Source: Xenorhabdus thuongxuanensis (GTDB lineage Bacteria; Pseudomonadota; Gammaproteobacteria; Enterobacterales; Enterobacteriaceae). From it: DNA of 64,000 bases. The notes below the pieces were generated by a model. The model saw only the letters and a program-made list of their open reading frames with translations. It did no database searches and was not told where the DNA came from. Within the stretch, counting starts at the first letter, position 1. Every line of letters starts with the position of its first letter. The position numbers and the translations under genes were made by a program. Below are positions 6,781-16,083 of the stretch, piece by piece. Location: NCBI RefSeq assembly GCF_001908095.1, contig NZ_MKGR01000008.1, positions 1-64,000 of the forward strand. Direction: 5' to 3'.

Positions 6781-9095
6781 ATGGCTGATACACAGCATAA
6801 CCAAACTCACCCTAAATTTACATCTTCAGATAAAACAGACGGACAAAAACAGCCCGATCTGATTCAGACCGTGAAAAGATCTGCTATGTACCATTGGGAA
6901 AATCTGTTGCCTGCATGCGGCATCGACATTCCCGCAAAGGGGAAACATGGTGCTCGCCCTGTCTGCGGTGGTACTGACCGTTTTCACTTTATTGACGACC
7001 ATAATCATGGCAACTGGTATTGTCGCCAATGTGACGCCCCAAACTATGGTGATGGGCTAGATTTAGTGGCAAAAACCAAGGGAATCTCGATTATTGAAGC
7101 AGCAAAAGTTATTGCGGATACGCTGGCATTGCCTTTGCCAGAACCCAAGCCAACTAGGGAAAGCATTCAAACAACACAGTCGATTGCTGAAAGAGTGACG
7201 GCACTGATGGCGCACAGATCATTAAGCCCAATGGCGAGAAAAAATTACTCTCTGGCAGCCAGAAGAAAGGATCATTTATTGCCTTATCAAAGCTAGAAGA
7301 GTACTCCGATACAGTCATTATTACCGAAGGTTATGTTACTGCGCTCACAGTTAATCAACTTTATAAAGGTACTGTTCTGGCGGCACTGGATGCAGGTAAT
7401 TTGCTCTCTGTCGCTCAATCAGTTCGGGAACGATGGTTTGACACGAAAATCATCTTTGCTGCTGATAATGACTGGTATAGCCCCGGCGAACAGGATAAAA
7501 GCGGTAAACCAAAAGTGAATATCGGCAAGATCTCGGCAGAAAAAGCTGCCCTTGTGGTTAATGGTTGGGTCACATTGCCACCTACAGAGTATAAAGCTGA
7601 TTGGGACGATTATCGCCAGCAACACGATGTGGAAATGGCAAAGCTGGCCTTTTCTCAGGCACTTTATCAACCGATATCAACCAAGAAGAAAGCAACCACT
7701 CAGCCCAATGATGCCGAGCCACCAAAGTTGACATTATGTCAGATGGGAGCCAGCCAGCGCGGGGAAGTGTTACTGGCACGTTATGACGGCAATTTGGCAC
7801 TGGATGGCGCTTCGGAAAACGTTCATCACTATGATGGTATTGTCTGGCGTCCGGTCAGTGACCGTGATTTAAAACGGGAAATGGTGGCGGCCTTTATGGA
7901 AGAAAAGCTGCCGTACTCACCACATGGTATTAGCTCTGCTGTGGATGCTCTGAAATTACAGCTTCCCATGATGCAACCACCAAAGCGCCACTTAATCGGG
8001 TTCAATAATGGTGTGTTTGACCTGAAAACCTGCCAGTTCCGGTCGCATCGTAAAAGTGACTGGCTGCTACTTGCTAATGATGTTGAATTCAATTCCCCCA
8101 TTTCGGGGGAAACCCTGAAAAACCATGCGCCACAGTTCTGGCACTGGCTGAATCGGGCAACAGCCAACTGTGAAAACAAGTTCAATCGTGTATTGGCGGC
8201 ACTGTTTATGGTGCTGGCGAACCGTTATGACTGGCAGCTTTTTCTGGAGGTCACCGGCGCCGGAGGCAGTGGAAAAAGCATCTTTGCTGAAATCTGCGCT
8301 ATGCTGGCAGGCAAAGGCAACACCGTTTCCGCCAGTATGGCTGCTCTGGAAAACCCACGGGAACGGGCGTTGATTGTCGGGTATTCGTTGATTATCCTGC
8401 CAGACCAGACTCGCTATGTAGGTGATGGCTCCGGCATTAAGGCCATTACAGGCGGTGATGAAGTTGCCATTGACCCGAAGCACAAACAACCCTATTCAAC
8501 CCGTATTCCTGCTGTCGTACTGGCAGTGAACAATAACGCCATGAGTTTCAGTGATCGCAGTGGTGGCGTGTCGCGGCGTCGAGTCATTTTCAACTTTTCC
8601 GAAGTTGTGCCAGAAAATGAACGCGATCCACTCCTGCGGGATAAAATTGCGGCGGAATTGCCTGTGATTATCCGACATCTGCTGTATCGGTTCGCTGATC
8701 CACAAGCCGCAAGGTGTTTACTGGCAGAGCAACAAAAATCAGAAGAAGCGCTGGAGATCAAACGCGGCACAGATCCATTGGTCGATTTTTGCGGTCATCT
8801 GATTGCATCCCATGAAGCTGATGGCCTGTTAATCGGCAATGCGGAAATTATGCCGTTCAATCCTCGCAAATACCTTTATCACGCCTACCTTGCTTATATG
8901 AAAGGCAATAACCTGAATAAACCTGTTTCTGTAACGCGTTTTGGCATGGATATGCCGGGCGCACTGGCGGAGTACGGTCAGCATTACCTGCGCAAGAAAA
9001 GCAAACAAGGTATTCGTAGCAACCTGAGCCTAGATATTGATACTGCTATCGAATGGATGCCGAAACTGACAAGGGATAGCCTGCCAGAAGAATAA
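6781..9095 (+). pseudogene. P4 alpha-type primase/helicase, broken by internal deletion and frameshift
   Basis: The N-terminal part (6781-7296) has the primase zinc-ribbon region (PVCGGTDRFHF, then WYCRQC and GDGLDLV), with one expected cysteine replaced (GARPVCGG instead of a CP-x-CGG form). At about 7214 the frame changes: codons QIIKPNGEKKLLSG and the TOPRIM-like TVIITEGYVTAL continue in another frame to 9095. The linker that should separate MAH from QIIKP is missing, consistent with an out-of-frame deletion. The C-terminal SF3 helicase part is intact (Walker A GAGGSGKS, sensor-like IILPDQTRY, GGVSRRR). In P4 this enzyme primes and unwinds at the satellite origin; here it cannot be made as one chain. 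Confidence 0.85.
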
Positions 9096-9207
9096 TTTTT
9101 TCTTATACAGACATTTTTCAAAGAAATATAAAAAAGTGTTCATCATTATTCACTCTGTGATTTAAATCAGATATATCAATCTATTACAGGATTAATAGTT
9201 ATTTTTA

Positions 9208-9360
9208 AACTGTTCGCAAGTATTCAACCCTGTTCACCATTTTTTCAAGTTTGAGGTGAAGGGTTAGTTGAAGAGTAATGATGAGTTTGATTTCAGGTTA
9301 ACACCATTTAACATTATGAATTTAAATAAAAATATTTAAAAGTGAATAGGTGAACAGTTT
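9208..9360. other. P4-ori-like patch with GGTGAACAG motifs
   Basis: P4 alpha protein is known to bind GGTGAACAG-type iterons in the P4 origin. Here CTGTTCACC (the complement) is at 9230-9238 and GGTGAACAG at 9349-9357, inverted relative to each other, with degenerate forms nearby (CTGTTCGC about 9210, AGGTGAAGG about 9255). The segment is AT-rich, lacks genes and directly follows the primase gene. This looks like the remains of a P4-type replication origin or crr element. It is a motif match only. Confidence 0.45.
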
Positions 9361-9424
9361 TATCACTAATTCTTTAATAGGGTGGGTTAAATAAGAATTT
9401 TTTTCTGGCAGGTGTTTTTCAGCT

Positions 9425-9466
9425 CTCCGAGTTATCGGGTTAATGTATTAGCCCGGTAACCCGGAG
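9425..9466. repeat. long imperfect hairpin in the post-primase gap
   Basis: CTCCGAGTTATCGGG at 9425-9439 pairs with most of CCCGGTAACCCGGAG at 9452-9466 around a short AT-rich loop. No U tract follows, so a terminator is not clear. The rest of 9096-9704 shows no gene and no start of the oxygenase that is truncated to the right. Confidence 0.45.
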
Positions 9467-9704
9467 AAGACAAGCGCAGCGCGTCAGTGACGTTATAGGT
9501 CAAAATGGTTATTTCCCGATTAAGTGAGAAACTCTTTCTGACTGGCCATTAGTTTTGTGCCACGGCAGTTTCAAATTTATGCAACTAATAGCACTCTCTA
9601 TGTACGTATAAAAATCACTTTAATAACATTTTTTTAACAAAAATGATAACATTCATTTAAGATTTGTTTAATTAATCTACTTTTATTTTTCCATATGAAA
9701 GGTT

Positions 9705-10272
9705 AAAACCACCGACTTTAGTCGGTCAGCTTTAGCTGCGATACTCTATTGCATGAGAGGTGCAATATGGATTACAGATATGGCAGCCACACGGTATTCC
9801 AGATTGAATATCATTTTGTGTGGGTAACAAAATACAGGAACAAAGTGCTGACAGGTGAAGTCGGTATGCGGGTGCGTGAATTAGTCCGTCAAACATGTGA
9901 AGCGTTTGAGATTAGGATAGTCAGTGGTGTAGTGAGCCAAGATCATGTTCACATACTGGTGAGTTGCCCCCCGACATTAGCGCCTTCAGAAATCATGAGG
10001 CGACTGAAGGGAAGGACAGCGAGCAAGTCGTTTGAAGAATTTGCTCATCTGAAGAAGCGCCACTGGGGTCAGCATTTTTGGGGCAGAGGCTATTTTTGAG
10101 CCACAGTGGGTCAGTTAACGGAAGAGATGATTAAGGCTTATCTGGAGCATCATTTTGAACCAAACCCGGATGATAACTTCAGGGTAGATAATTGACGCAT
10201 CGTTCAGCCGATGCGTATCCGGACTTTCAGTCCGTTAATCACTAACCCACCTACTTTAGTAGGTGGTTGTTG
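9705..10272 (+). mobile_element. IS200/IS605-family element with both terminal hairpins
   Basis: The left end has the subterminal hairpin ACCGAC-TTTA-GTCGGT (9711-9726) and the right end CCACCTAC-TTTA-GTAGGTGG (10247-10266), framing a single tnpA. There are no terminal inverted repeats or target duplications, as expected for Y1-transposase elements that move as single strands. The exact ends are estimated. It sits between the P4-like replication remnant and the 5'-truncated oxygenase gene, so its insertion or a later deletion removed the start of the biosynthetic operon. Confidence 0.8.
9767..10195 (+). pseudogene. tnpA: IS200-type Y1 transposase, TGA before the catalytic tyrosine
   Basis: Starting at the ATG at 9767 (GAGAGGT upstream), the protein has the IS200 pattern YHFVWVTKYRNKVL and the HUH metal motif D-H-V-H-I-L. 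An in-frame TGA at 10097-10099 follows G-R-G-Y-F. Reading past it, codons continue in frame as A-T-V-G-Q-L-T-E-E-M-I-K-A-Y-L-E-H-H to a natural stop at 10193-10195, giving 142 codons. The tyrosine in K-A-Y is the position of the family's nucleophile, so the 110-residue product lacks it and should be inactive unless the TGA is read through. Confidence 0.8.
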
Positions 10273-10653
10273 AGTAAACGTCATGCTGATGAATCGTTTA
10301 TTCCTCTACATCAGGACATTGCATTGTGGGAAAAACCCTTTAATACCGCTTGGACGTTCTGGGTAGCTTTGACTCCGGCATTTAAAGAGAACGGAGGTAT
10401 GTTTTATCTGCCCGATATTGATGTGGTTTATCCGCACGAGTTCGATCTAAATTATCCCATGTTTAAGTGCATCGACCTCGAAAAAAACCAAATTTCTCAG
10501 GAAAAACTAAAGGATGTATCACTTCAAGCAGGAGATATCTCGGTATGGCCTGCAAAAACCCCGCATGGCAGTTACATGAATATCAGCGGTCAATTGCGTA
10601 TAGGCATGCCAATAGTGTTTGTTGAAGAGAACGAATATCAAAGACTAATGTGA
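10267..10653 (+). pseudogene. phytanoyl-CoA-dioxygenase-like (PhyH) oxygenase, 5' end lost
   Basis: The frame enters directly from the IS200 right end with no start signal of its own. It carries the Fe(II)/2-oxoglutarate set HxD (H15-x-D17 in P-L-H-Q-D), a distal His in KTPHGSY and an Arg in GQLRIG, with WVALTPAFKENGGMFYLP typical of the PhyH family. Full-length members are about 250-300 residues, so roughly the first half is missing, including part of the fold. It is the first gene of the biosynthetic operon and is followed 7 bp later by the next gene. Its ancestral job was probably hydroxylation of a pathway intermediate. Confidence 0.75.
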
Positions 10654-10660
10654 GGCAAAT

Positions 10661-10885
10661 ATGAAAGTATGGGTAATTGATAATCTAAAAATTATTTTCC
10701 CTGATAGAGAGATTTCAGAAACCAATATTGATGAATCCCTCAAAGAATTATTAAATCATTCAATGAAAATGGTGACTTTTTTGGCACGCTTTGCTCGACA
10801 ATTTAATCATGCACCAAAAATTATGGATTTTCAGGCTGCTCCTTGTTTTGAAACCTTAGTCAGAAGTATGGAGCACCCTACATGA
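10661..10885 (+). CDS. small hypothetical protein in the biosynthetic operon (74 aa)
   Basis: This is not recognised. The 74-residue product is soluble, starts with a short strand (KVWVIDNLKIIF) and has a helix (ESLKELLNHSMKMVTFLARFARQF). GAGGC precedes the ATG. Its stop overlaps the start of the next gene (ATGA at 10882-10885), so it belongs to the operon and is probably translated together with the lyase. It could be a carrier-like or accessory partner, but it has no DSL-type phosphopantetheine site. Confidence 0.55.
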   Translation: MKVWVIDNLKIIFPDREISETNIDESLKELLNHSMKMVTFLARFARQFNHAPKIMDFQAAPCFETLVRSMEHPT

Positions 10886-12258
10886 TACGTATTATTGATT
10901 GCACTTTGAGAGAAGGCATGCAAACCCGCCAGTGTTGCTTTACTACTGAACAGTCGGTACTACTTTCCCGAGAAATAGCGGCATTAGGGGTAGATACGAT
11001 TGAATGTGGACATCCTTTTATTTCGTCGAAAGAAGCAGAACGTGTGCAAGCTGTGGTAGCAACCTCACCTGTGCCAGTGTTAGCTCACGCCAGAGCTCGC
11101 TTGGAAGATATCGATGCTGTGTTACAAACTGGCGCTCACTGGGTTGGATTGTTCGCCTCTATTAATGAAATTTCAATGGCAACGAAGTTTAAAGGTAAGA
11201 GCCGCGAAGAATTGCTAACCATGTTTGGTTCTTCTATCCGATATGCCCGTGAACAAGGACTGTTAGTCAGGGCAACCATTGAGGATGCAGGGCGTACTGC
11301 AGTCCCTGACTTGGTCAGTATGATTATAGCTGCTCGTGAAGCAGGTGCTAATCGTATTTGTTTCGCTGATAGTGTAGGTATTCTACTACCCGATGAAACT
11401 TTTGATGTGTTATCGCTATTACGCTATGAGTTTCCTGATATTGTTCTTGAATATCATGTTCATAACGACAGAGGACTAGCGCTAGCTAACACGTTAAAAG
11501 CGATTGAAGCGGGAGTTGAATGGATCTCTACGAGTTGTAATGGTATAGGTGAACGTGCAGGTATCACTGATACTTTCCAATTGATTACGCTGTTTGCTAC
11601 ACGTTTTGAACAAAATCGTTTTGATATTTCCCGAATTTTGGCGCTCTCTGAATTGGTAGAAGCGTATAGCAGAATACCAATGTCTCCAATGCAACCGATT
11701 GTAGGTAAAAATGCGTTTGTGCATGTTGCCCGCTTACACCAACTTGCTATGCAAAAAGACAGTGCTGCTTACAGCATTTTTGATCCAAAACTCATCAAGG
11801 GATACATCTCTCTGGATCATTTTACTCCCTTACAAGAACAAGAGCTTTTTCTGGTTCCGTTGGAAAAATCTTCAACAGAACTGAAGTATCACCGCCACGG
11901 CCCAGGAAAACGCTTTGTGATGTTGGATAAACGATTGGTAGATGGGTCTCCCTACTATTTTATTGCCCGCCAATTTTCGATGATAGGCGCTGATGAGTCT
12001 GCAGAGACAGGTCATGTTGATAGCCACACTCATAATTGTGACTCCGTATTCTTGTTCTTAGGAGATGGTCAAGACTATATCGGCCTAGAGGTGGAAGTCG
12101 ATCTTGGGGGCGATATTCGTCATATACATAGCCCAGCCAGTGTTTTCATCCCTGCGGGTGTGGCTCACTCCTATCGTTTTATTCGCGGTTGTGGCACCTA
12201 TATTAACTTTGTCCATAAAGGCGATTACCATGAAAGTTTATTGGAGATAACACAGTGA
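10882..12258 (+). CDS. DRE-TIM metallolyase (homocitrate/isopropylmalate-synthase-like) fused to a cupin
   Basis: Residues 1-290 form an HMGL-like TIM barrel: D6 in IIDCTLREG, H192 and H194 in YHVHND, and N220 with GIGERAG at 221-227, the metal and substrate signature of homocitrate and isopropylmalate synthases. Residues 340-458 form a cupin (H382-x-H384 in SHTHN, then PAGVAHS with H429). Such barrels join acetyl-CoA to a 2-oxo acid, or cleave the reverse reaction; the cupin may be a second catalytic or binding domain. No LeuA-type regulatory domain is present. It overlaps genes on both sides (ATGA, GTGA). It is likely the entry enzyme of the pathway; substrate unknown. Confidence 0.8.
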   Translation: MIRIIDCTLREGMQTRQCCFTTEQSVLLSREIAALGVDTIECGHPFISSKEAERVQAVVATSPVPVLAHARARLEDIDAVLQTGAHWVGLFASINEISMATKFKGKSREELLTMFGSSIRYAREQGLLVRATIEDAGRTAVPDLVSMIIAAREAGANRICFADSVGILLPDETFDVLSLLRYEFPDIVLEYHVHNDRGLALANTLKAIEAGVEWISTSCNGIGERAGITDTFQLITLFATRFEQNRFDISRILALSELVEAYSRIPMSPMQPIVGKNAFVHVARLHQLAMQKDSAAYSIFDPKLIKGYISLDHFTPLQEQELFLVPLEKSSTELKYHRHGPGKRFVMLDKRLVDGSPYYFIARQFSMIGADESAETGHVDSHTHNCDSVFLFLGDGQDYIGLEVEVDLGGDIRHIHSPASVFIPAGVAHSYRFIRGCGTYINFVHKGDYHESLLEITQ

Positions 12259-13001
12259 AACAATTTAATAAAAATGCAGAATCTTATGATATCGTAAGGG
12301 GAAAGATCACCTACCCCGATGAGTTATATCGTTCACTCTCTGTCCGAGCACCTTCAAATGAAGCTGCATTGGATATTGGCTGCGGCAATGGCGTTTCTAC
12401 CATTCGTTTGAAAGAGTATTTTGCTTATGTTCAAGGGTGTGATCTTGGTGATGCTCTTATTGAGCGAGCGTGCCATAGCTATCCTGATATAACGTTTAGC
12501 GTATCTCCAGCAGAAACTTTCTCCCCGCCACGCAATTATGACCTGATAACCAGTGCAACCTCATTTTACTGGATGGATCGTCAAGTAGTGTTAATGAATT
12601 TACAAAAGTGGTTAAAATCCGGAGGGCTTTTTTGCGCCTATAAATATGATTTTCCAATGGTTTATGGGCCATTGCGCGATTATATTGAAAAAGAATTGAT
12701 CTCGCGCTGGGCAAAGTACCGAGATTCTCGTCTGACACAATATGATGATACGCTCGAACTGATGCGTGATTGTCCGCACTTGTATAACGCACAACGTGAG
12801 GTGTTTGCCAATATTATTTTCCTTTCTGCAGAAGAATTAGCATTGTTTTTTTTATCTACTAGCTACGTGACTCGCTATATTGAGCTGGAAGGTGGGGAGG
12901 CTTACGCTCATGAATTTATGGAAAATGTCATGACAATTGGTGGTGCCAATTCGATTGCTGTTAACTTTGATATTCATGCTTTTACTGCGGTAAACCGCTA
13001 G
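12255..13001 (+). CDS. class I SAM-dependent methyltransferase
   Basis: This 248-residue protein opens N-K-N-A-E-S-Y-D and has motif I A-L-D-I-G-C-G-N-G at about residues 37-45, an acidic motif II (VQGCDLG) and the post-I loop YDLITSATSFYWMD typical of ubiE-like small-molecule methyltransferases. The start is GTG at 12255, overlapping the lyase stop, with GGAGA upstream. It probably methylates a pathway intermediate or its carboxylate; the acceptor cannot be told from sequence. Confidence 0.8.
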   Translation: MKQFNKNAESYDIVRGKITYPDELYRSLSVRAPSNEAALDIGCGNGVSTIRLKEYFAYVQGCDLGDALIERACHSYPDITFSVSPAETFSPPRNYDLITSATSFYWMDRQVVLMNLQKWLKSGGLFCAYKYDFPMVYGPLRDYIEKELISRWAKYRDSRLTQYDDTLELMRDCPHLYNAQREVFANIIFLSAEELALFFLSTSYVTRYIELEGGEAYAHEFMENVMTIGGANSIAVNFDIHAFTAVNR

Positions 13002-13009
13002 GAGGACAG

Positions 13010-14488
13010 ATGGAATATCTGCCCATCACGCTGGATACTACACTCCGTAAGAAAGCCCTTAGTTCGCCACAGCAATCTCTGTTGATTGATGCTTTAAAAC
13101 CCGAATCAGCGATTGAATATCGATGGAAAGAAACCAATATGCTTGTCGATGCTCTGGCTTGGCAGTTTGCGGATTTACCCGGCAAAGGCATTGGTGTGAT
13201 ACTGAACAACAGCTATAACTGCCTATGTATGATTTATGGCGTTATCCGTTCAGGAAAAGATTTGGTACTAATCGATCCTGAATGGGGTATTACAGCAAAA
13301 CAGGCAATTATTGATGAGATGGCGCTGCAGATATTGATAAGTGCTGTCCCTATTCAGGATGAGTTTGCCACATTACAATTTATTCCTGACTTTTCATCCG
13401 ATTCTGTTGAGATGTTTGATGAGCACGCAGCTGCAAATAGCAGAATGATTATTTTTACCTCAGGAACCACAGGTAAACCTAAAGGTATCGTTCTCAGTCA
13501 GCGAGCTATGGTGAACGCCTATGCCATTGGTCAGCGCTGCCTAAAGATAGGTGAACATACTCGTGCTGGCTGTTTTTATCGAGTCAGCGGATTAGGAATA
13601 CTTGGTATCAACTTCCTGTTTCCTCTACTGTATGGTGGCAGTGTAGTATTACTTCCGCAACATTGCTGGTCTGACTGCATAAAATTTTGGCAGTTAGTAG
13701 AACAATTCAATATCAGCTTTCTCTATATGGTTCCACCTATTGTCAATTTTATGGTTAAGGAAGGGGTTCCGCTCACGGTTCCTTTTCCATTATCCCGCTT
13801 ATTGTGTGTGTCTGGTTCAGCCCGCTTGGATGCCGGTTTACAGGAGGAATTTCAGCGCAATTTTGCTCCGTTAGCCAACATTTATGGACTGAGTGAGTGT
13901 GGTTTTGCCTTTTTATTTGGTCGTCTAAATAGAAATAAATTTGATAATACGGTAGGTTCTGCTATCGGCCTGACACTACGTTTGACTGATGAACAGGGTC
14001 ATGAAATTACCCAACCTGGTTCTCGCGGGCGATTATGGGTGAAAACACCAAGTCTGTTTTCAGGATATGTAAATCAGCCCGAGCTAACGGCACAAGTGGT
14101 ACATGATGGCTGGCTGGATACCCAAGATATTGCCTATTTCGATGATCAAGGTGGATTTTATGTATTGGGTCGTGTGGATGGGACAATAAATAAAGGGGGA
14201 AACCTGTTCCACCTTAACGAGTGTGAACAATTGTTGAATACCCGTAGTGATGTGATAGATGTGTGTTGTCTGAAAGTACCCTGTGATATTTATGGTGAAG
14301 ATTATATTGCAGTTATCCAAGTAGAACTTGGGCAAGAAAGTGTTCTGTTAACTTGGTTACAACAGCATTTAGGCATATCCCGTGCCCCGCGTTCTGTTTT
14401 CTGCCTCAATAAAAAGCTCCCACTAAATGGTGCCGGTAAACACGACCGACGCGCTATTACCGAACTTATTACCCAGGGAGTATCATAA
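13010..14488 (+). CDS. AMP-forming acyl/amino-acid ligase (ANL superfamily)
   Basis: This 492-residue adenylating enzyme has the P-loop T-S-G-T-T-G-K-P-K-G at 150-159, I-Y-G-L-S-E-C-G near 300, D-T-Q-D-I-A-Y-F and GRVDGTINKGG, and a C-terminal catalytic Lys in GAGKHDR. No carrier domain follows, and no carrier protein is encoded nearby, so the product is probably a CoA ester or a free adenylate handed to the next enzyme. AGGAGGA precedes the ATG. Its stop overlaps the next start (TAATG), which suggests coupled synthesis with the amidotransferase. Confidence 0.85.
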   Translation: MEYLPITLDTTLRKKALSSPQQSLLIDALKPESAIEYRWKETNMLVDALAWQFADLPGKGIGVILNNSYNCLCMIYGVIRSGKDLVLIDPEWGITAKQAIIDEMALQILISAVPIQDEFATLQFIPDFSSDSVEMFDEHAAANSRMIIFTSGTTGKPKGIVLSQRAMVNAYAIGQRCLKIGEHTRAGCFYRVSGLGILGINFLFPLLYGGSVVLLPQHCWSDCIKFWQLVEQFNISFLYMVPPIVNFMVKEGVPLTVPFPLSRLLCVSGSARLDAGLQEEFQRNFAPLANIYGLSECGFAFLFGRLNRNKFDNTVGSAIGLTLRLTDEQGHEITQPGSRGRLWVKTPSLFSGYVNQPELTAQVVHDGWLDTQDIAYFDDQGGFYVLGRVDGTINKGGNLFHLNECEQLLNTRSDVIDVCCLKVPCDIYGEDYIAVIQVELGQESVLLTWLQQHLGISRAPRSVFCLNKKLPLNGAGKHDRRAITELITQGVS

Positions 14489-16083
14489 TGTGCGGCATTT
14501 TGGGTGATATTGGACCAAGGTTTGATGGTGCTCGTTTTCGTCAAGCACTTCAGAATCTTCATCATCGGGGTCCTTATGATAACGGGTTTGTTGACTTACC
14601 TGCAGGTGCATTAGGAATGACACGCCTGCCAATGTCTAGTGCAGCCTCACTACCGATACCAGTGAAATATGGAGAAACTTATGCCGCATATAATGGTGAA
14701 GTTTACTCCCCAAATGTGGGAATTGTGGATGAAGTTCGCTTGCTCTGTGAGGGAATAGAAAAAGGAATACTACCAGATGGAATGTTTGCGCTAGCATTAT
14801 GGCAACCGCATAGTGCTTCATTGACACTACAACGTGATAGTTACGGAATCAAACCCCTCTACTATTTTTATCAAGCAGATCGTGGACGGTTGATATTTTC
14901 ATCCGAGCTTACGCCGATACTGACTTTGTTAGGTGAGTGTATACCAAATATCGCCGCGATAGCTCAGGTTGTGGCAACAGGGGGTACTTTAGAAGGCGAA
15001 AGTTTATTTTCCGGTATACGCCTTGTAGCCCCTGGAGAGCAGTTAAGATTTAGGCTTGGTGAAGGGCAAGCACGGTTGATTCAACGCCAGCATTTTTTTC
15101 CTCAAACTGAACCATCATCGCATTCAATTGAAGAAACACTAGGTGAAGCTATCAACCGTTGTAAATCGACATTTCGTCCATCAGCACTGTTACTCAGTGG
15201 GGGAATCGACTCAACTCTGCTTAATACCTGGATGAAGCCTGATATAGCTAAATTCACTCTTGCCTTAGAAAGTGCCGAGGAGTCAGTGCGCCTACAACCC
15301 AATTTGCATCGGATTTCTCTGGAACAAACAGCTTTTATGCCTGTGTTGCGAAAGGCGGTAAAAAACTTTGGTGCAGCAACCCGTATGTCCAGCCTGCTGA
15401 TGTATCAACAAATAGCGGATGCAGTCGGGGATGCAGGATACCACTGTGTATTGCTGGGAGAGGGTGCTGACGAGTTGTTCTGGGGCTATCCACGCCACCT
15501 TGACCTACAACAATCAAAGCGACATGATGCAGGCAGTTTTGCCCGTATTTGGTTCGGTGACTACCAAAACAAAGCAAAGTTATTTTCTTCTGAAATTACC
15601 TCTGAACTGAATGATCAAATTGAAGAAATTTCTAATTCAGCCCTAAAGGAAGGGTATGAAGCAGCTATTGACCATTTCGATCTGCATTACTCTTTGGAGC
15701 CTCTGTTGCGTCGAGCTGATCATCTCCTGATGTCACGCACAATTGAAGCTCGAACACCTTATTTACATGCTGGACTCGGTATGCTGGCAAGTCGTTCCAC
15801 ACGCCTTGCGGATGGTATAACTAAAGCCCCACTGTGTAATTTACTCAAGAAACGGCTACCAAACTGGCAATGGAAACCTAAGCAACACTTCCGTTTACCT
15901 TTCGCCTATTGGCCTAAAGCAGTACAGGAAATGCGTCACTATCTGCAGGAACACTGCGAGTCATTACGCAATATCGGTCTGGTGAATTTAACACCTGCAT
16001 ATATAGAAACGGTGGATAATACTCAACTTTTTACTCTAACTACGCTTTCCCTTTGGCAACAAGAATATGAGGTGAATTTATGA
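14488..16083 (+). CDS. glutamine-dependent amidotransferase of the asparagine synthetase B type
   Basis: At 531 residues it has both AsnB domains. The N-terminal glutaminase begins M-C-G-I-L-G with the nucleophile C2 and has RGPYDNG and Y-N-G-E-V-Y. The synthetase half has the PP-loop S-G-G-I-D-S-T at 237-243 and GEGADELFWGY near 324-334. Beta-lactam synthetases of clavulanate and carbapenem pathways share this fold but have lost C2, so amide formation with glutamine nitrogen is more likely than lactam closure. RGPYD in place of RGPDD suggests a specialised acceptor. It probably amidates the acid made upstream. Confidence 0.85.
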   Translation: MCGILGDIGPRFDGARFRQALQNLHHRGPYDNGFVDLPAGALGMTRLPMSSAASLPIPVKYGETYAAYNGEVYSPNVGIVDEVRLLCEGIEKGILPDGMFALALWQPHSASLTLQRDSYGIKPLYYFYQADRGRLIFSSELTPILTLLGECIPNIAAIAQVVATGGTLEGESLFSGIRLVAPGEQLRFRLGEGQARLIQRQHFFPQTEPSSHSIEETLGEAINRCKSTFRPSALLLSGGIDSTLLNTWMKPDIAKFTLALESAEESVRLQPNLHRISLEQTAFMPVLRKAVKNFGAATRMSSLLMYQQIADAVGDAGYHCVLLGEGADELFWGYPRHLDLQQSKRHDAGSFARIWFGDYQNKAKLFSSEITSELNDQIEEISNSALKEGYEAAIDHFDLHYSLEPLLRRADHLLMSRTIEARTPYLHAGLGMLASRSTRLADGITKAPLCNLLKKRLPNWQWKPKQHFRLPFAYWPKAVQEMRHYLQEHCESLRNIGLVNLTPAYIETVDNTQLFTLTTLSLWQQEYEVNL

